The position numbers and the translations under genes were made by a program. This document shows positions 60,196 to 64,000 of a stretch of DNA of 64,000 nt, piece after piece. A model generated the notes under the pieces. The model was not told the origin of the DNA. It saw only the letters and a list, made by a program, of their open reading frames with translations, and did not search any database. The stretch comes from Lytechinus pictus. Its lineage: Eukaryota; Echinodermata; Echinoidea; Temnopleuroida; Toxopneustidae. How positions within the stretch are numbered: position 1 is the stretch's first letter; each line of letters opens with the position of its first letter. The DNA lies in assembly GCF_037042905.1 (NCBI RefSeq), contig NC_087261.1:25192317-25256316 (forward strand), in the 5' to 3' direction.

Positions 60196-60354
60196 AGTTA
60201 ATTTGCAACTCGTATTAAGAAAAAAATCAAAGGAAGGCAATAAAATAATTATAAATACTATTTTATAAATATTTCTGCTGCAAACATAAAATCTAGGATG
60301 CAAATTCCAATTCCTTTGTCTTATTCACAACGAACGGATGCGGGCCCTCTTCTA

Positions 60355-60815
60355 TTTATATTTTAATACAATGATACAACGAGCTGTTACGATCATCAAG
60401 TTTCTAATAATGATAGAGAGTATACTCACAATTGTCTTGTTTGATTGAATACTCAGATTCATGGTAGTTTTATTCCGGACTTCCCCCTTTTTTTGGTAGA
60501 GGGTATGACGTATGGACCTGGTTTTTATCAACCGAAGGTGGGATCAGGTAACTGCTGCGTGGATTAAATTTCGAGTTTCCAATACAATCTAGTGAATATG
60601 GCATCGGTTTGCAGAAAGCACATTTCGGGAAACATGGCCTAAAACGCTGCCCTTACTGGCACTCCTTTTTATGTCACAAAGGAACCTCTTTTGTTTGATT
60701 TCTATTGAGTCTCCTTTATATTACTGATCAAATAATTGAACAAAAGGTGAACAGAATCATTTTCAGTCAAGTTCCTCTTTTACGAACATGTATTATTCAT
60801 GTTCACAGCCGATTT
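60355..60815. repeat. Intergenic block shared by all units (unit 4 copy)
   Basis: Nearly collinear with 43760-44245, and with the ends of 9480-10480 and 29690-30680. Few differences from the unit 3 copy, consistent with a recent duplication. Confidence 0.6.
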
Positions 60816-60934
60816 ACAGATTGTGTGAGAATCTTTAACGCGTTTTTTTTTCTTAATGGTTAACAATCCTCATCCAAAACAACACTGTGTTTCGATCATA
60901 TCCTTACACTTTTATGTAGTTTTTAGGTTGTCAA

Positions 60935-61396
60935 TCAAATTTCTTCACAGAATTTAGAATATCACTATCGGAACATTTGCTCTATCCGTCTCACTCGGTC
61001 ACAACCCCCCCCCCCCCCCACCCTCCCCCCCCCCCCCTCTCTCTCTCTCTCTCTCTGCCTCTCTCTCTCTGCCTCTCTTTCTTTCATTCTGTAAAGTAAA
61101 CTTTGTCTCACACACGCGCACACCCGCACAAACCTCACCCAAAAACAACACTATCAATTTTTTTTCAATTATATCCTCATTCCATTGTATTGTTTTCAGG
61201 TTGTCAATCAAATTTCTTTACAGAATAATTTAGAATATCACTATGACTCTGCATGTCTCCGTCTCTCTTTCTCATCCTATCTATCGCTATTTCTCACATA
61301 CACATATGATACTTTATCTATAGTCAACCACACACACACAAGCTCACTCTCACATTCAAACATTTGTTTATTTCACCCCCACCATCCCTCTTCCTT

Positions 61397-61445
<49 letters not shown>

Positions 61446-61988
61446 CTTCTATCCAGTGTGGATGTTGCACATTCAAATTATTGTTTTCAATTTATTCGAA
61501 TTTTGGACCCTTTTGTTTTTATAAGACAATTTCTAATACAAATGGTGGGTCTAATTTATAATGTTTTATGAATGGGTCTGTAGTTTAAATTTGTCATTTT
61601 TCAATCGAAAGATTCATATTTTAATTTCTTAAACAATATTTTCTCAAACTATTCACAAAGAAAACATAGTCTGATAAAACAAATACTATTCAATTTACAA
61701 TAATTGCATTTCCCTTCGGCTATTATTAGGCCTACCATTCTTTTAACAATTTATTTTTGAAAATGCATTGATATAACCTTACTGTTGTATTATTATATTA
61801 ATATGTAGACATTGGACTAACGAACAAAACTAAATATGGGGCTCTCTTCCTGCCCCCCCCCCCTCCCTCCCCTTCTAATTTTAACTTTATTAAACTAAGT
61901 ATTCAGATAACTAGATTAGCCTTTCCCTGATATGCATAAAACTTATTTTTCTCGACTTTCACAACAGGAATGTAAATACTGGTATATA
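60935..61988. other. Spacer with C runs and (CT)n tracts, no gene seen
   Basis: Collinear with 44340-45240. Tracts at 61005-61090 and 61398-61440 differ in length between copies. The end 61890-61988 matches 46265-46365, so about 1 kb present in unit 3 is missing here. Confidence 0.5.
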
Positions 61989-62976
61989 CATTGCTTATCA
62001 AAAAAACTTTACTCTTTGAAAAAGCCCTGGGAATTAAAATATATGCAACAGGTCGGTAATTTTTTCACATATAATCTTGGGTTTAAGTCTTATCTATCCA
62101 ATTAAAGTAAAGTGTTGACAGAATGTTACACTTGAGTGAGCAATGTCCATTTTTGTAAAGCTCGCAGAAATCTGTTTGCGCAGAAATGCTCGTTTTTACG
62201 TTGTGTCAAGGGGAAAAGGCGAAGTTAAACTTACCCCGCGAAACATTTCTCGTACATTTTCCTTGCACTTTTAGTCAATTGAAATAAAACGGATACATTC
62301 AAGCATTTTGTAACAATTTTGCCACCCAAATTGAAATTTCAACACTTAGTAAGCACAATCTTTACCCTTTTTGTGCCAGCTGGATCTGAGGACATATTAA
62401 CTGAATCTGAACAAAGGTTTATATCAGTCATCTTCAGCATTTTTTCACGAAGTTTTTATCATCTAAAGTGGGTTTGCATTTCATTTTTCATTTAATACTT
62501 GTTTCTCCACACTTTTTCAAAGCTTGACAATGATTAACAAAATGAAAATCAAGCCTTAGTCATTTCATGTAAATCACAGCTCAGTGTAAAGCAAATATCG
62601 TCACAATGGCCTCGGTGAGTGGGGAAGTGGGGAGGGGCGCAATGCACTCTTCGAAATGTTTTGGGCAAGAAAACAAGTTTAAACAAGGTAAAAGATATAT
62701 TCAAATCAATTTTACTAGCTAAATTCCACGTTTTCTTCATGATTAAGGTCAACTTTTATTCGCATAACTATTTCAAGGTTCTGCGCAAATCATTTTTCAC
62801 TAACTTTTCAAAAGTAAGTGATGCTCACTCAAGCGGAAATATTTTTCGACAGTTATATCGTCATTTGCTTTAATGGATCTGTACCAATGTTAAAATGTGG
62901 AAAAGTCTTCAGGATATTACAAATGTATAATTTTACAGGATTTTTTCTAAGTGTAAACTTTTTTTGATACGCACTG
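61989..62976. mobile_element. 988-bp Tc1/mariner-type non-autonomous element
   Basis: The ends CATTGCTTATCAAAAAAACT and the inverse TTTTTTTGATACGCACTG are flanked by TA on both sides. Subterminal GAGTGAGCA blocks also pair. The matching site in unit 3 (near 46370) lacks it, so it inserted after the duplication. No transposase ORF. Confidence 0.8.
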
Positions 62977-63028
62977 TATAGAGAGCAATTCGGTTCTAGG
63001 ATGCACTTATGGCTGTAATAAGTTGCAA

Positions 63029-63353
63029 TAGAGAGCTTTCCCTTCCACTAAGCGACCACTTTCTACAACGCACCAATTCCTTCAATAATGCAAGTCAAAT
63101 CACAACGGAAAACTTAAAAGCTTTTGTCGAAAATTTTGTGGACAGGGACAGCAGCGTCGTCTCGTGACTCTGGATAACGATTTATTTGCAATTGTTCTTC
63201 CGGTGCAAATCTTCGGATGATTTGCTGTCCCGGTCGGTCCATCAACTTTCGACAGAAGCCTCTCAGCTCGCTTTTGTGGTTTGACTTGCATTTTGAAAGG
63301 AGTTTGTGCGTTCTATAGAGCGGGGACCGCCGCGTGATTATGAAAACTCTCTA
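63029..63353. mobile_element. TAGAGAGTTTTC-family MITE, 325 bp, 3' of gene 5
   Basis: The ends TAGAGAGCTTTC and GAAAACTCTCTA. Paralogue of 46427-46717, in the same position relative to the following tail exon. Confidence 0.7.
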
Positions 63354-63392
63354 ATGATCTGAAGTCCGATTCATCTACGGTATATTCCTCCC

Positions 63393-63630
63393 TTAGATTA
63401 TGTAAGAGTGGTGTAGTGCACTGGTGTCGTCAGGATCCAATACATTGGCACGTTTCTGATCGTATATCTGAGAGGAGTAGTGAATATCGCCATCAGATGG
63501 TGCTGATGGATCCGATTTTCTGACATCCTCAATATCATGATAAAAGCCTGTGTCTTTTTCAGGCGAACCTGATACCTGGACCAAATCCACATGTTGTGTC
63601 TTCTGATCCTTGTTAGGGTCTTTCATCATC
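63393..63630 (-). CDS. Gene 5: last exon (short tail) of a further SRCR-WSC-type receptor, partial
   Basis: The exon runs 63393-63630 with an AG acceptor at its upper end and a stop at 63393. It encodes 78 aa that differ from the gene 4 tail at about ten positions and keeps all four tyrosines (FYHDI, IHYSSQI, IYDQ, C-terminal SYII). The rest of the gene should lie to the right of the window. By position and duplication it is expected to encode an SRCR-WSC ectodomain, but that is not visible here. Confidence 0.78.
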
Positions 63631-64000
63631 CTTTAAGGTAGAAAAGAGAAAATGAGAATGTAATATAGACGAATGCGGATTGAGTGTGACAGAAAAAGAA
63701 ATAGATCATAGTAATGAACCATGTTTTGTTTTGTTTTTTTACTTATCTTAAAAAGGGGGAGTGAACTATATATGGTCTCTCATTGTCTGCGTGTTATAAA
63801 TACATAGTCTTAAAATATACGTTTTCAGATATATACTAACACTCCAGAGAATGAGTTGACCTATTGTATTCGTGTAGAGAAACTAAAATGTTTTGAGAGG
63901 AAATGTAACTGTTTTGCTACATGGTGACATAATTATTGCGGTATAAGTGTATTGAGAAGTTAATTAGCATGTTATCATTCAAATGGGTCTATATTACTGA
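63631..64000. other. Intron of gene 5, no feature seen
   Basis: AT-rich sequence upstream of the gene 5 tail exon. Apart from the first few bases it does not match the intron of gene 4, which instead holds the 47041-48001 repeat element. Confidence 0.4.

Overview
This is a metazoan nuclear window: AT-rich, intron-rich and heavily loaded with transposable elements. The arrangement (SRCR-domain receptors in a tandem family, tRNA-derived SINEs, many TTAA- and TA-flanked foldback elements, reduced non-LTR retrotransposons) fits a marine invertebrate deuterostome, most likely an echinoderm such as a sea urchin. That assignment is inference from family content and was not tested by any search.

The core is a tandem array of five related genes, all on the minus strand. 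Splicing the exons by hand gives the same architecture each time: signal peptide, one SRCR domain split over two exons, one WSC domain on a single exon, a Ser/Thr/Pro-rich stalk, one transmembrane helix and a cytoplasmic tail on the last exon. Gene 1 (232-7025) has only its 5' exons in view and its 3' end lies left of position 1. Gene 2 (18427-28576) is complete, 612 aa by my exon sum. Gene 3 (36041-42509) is complete, 568 aa. Gene 4 (46756-57155) is complete, 393 aa. Gene 5 (63393-63630) shows only its last exon. All junctions obey GT-AG and keep frame. The ectodomain exons are phase 1-1; the transmembrane-to-tail junction is phase 2.

Two tail classes exist. Genes 2 and 3 have tails of about 250 aa with 11-12 tyrosines, including repeated Y-x-x-P motifs. 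Genes 4 and 5 share a different tail of 78 aa. Gene 3 has a gene-4-like ectodomain joined to a gene-2-like tail. The likely role is cell-surface recognition of glycan or microbial ligands with tyrosine-based signalling; this is inferred from domains.

The duplication unit is staggered against the genes: the head of one gene plus the tail of the next. The clearest pair is about 40.0-47.0 kb and 49.8-63.65 kb. Intergenic DNA around 9.5-10.5, 29.7-30.7, 43.8-44.2 and 60.4-60.8 kb is recognisably the same sequence in all four units.

Much of the remaining DNA is mobile. It includes LINE remnants (1.6-2.9, 8.0-9.2, 10.8-12.3, 14.4-15.1 and 57.4-59.3 kb), TA-flanked inverted-repeat elements (10483-12676 and 61989-62976), a nested palindromic element in an AGT microsatellite (31281-33683), a 119-bp near-perfect hairpin (40480-40736), several MITEs, tRNA-derived SINEs, a repeat carrying four DR1 nuclear-receptor-type sites (47041-48001), and a non-autonomous LTR retroelement (50771-55356). 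That LTR element carries an 865-codon ORF with a retropepsin-like domain that lacks its catalytic aspartate. No rRNA, functional tRNA, CRISPR array or prokaryotic gene was seen.
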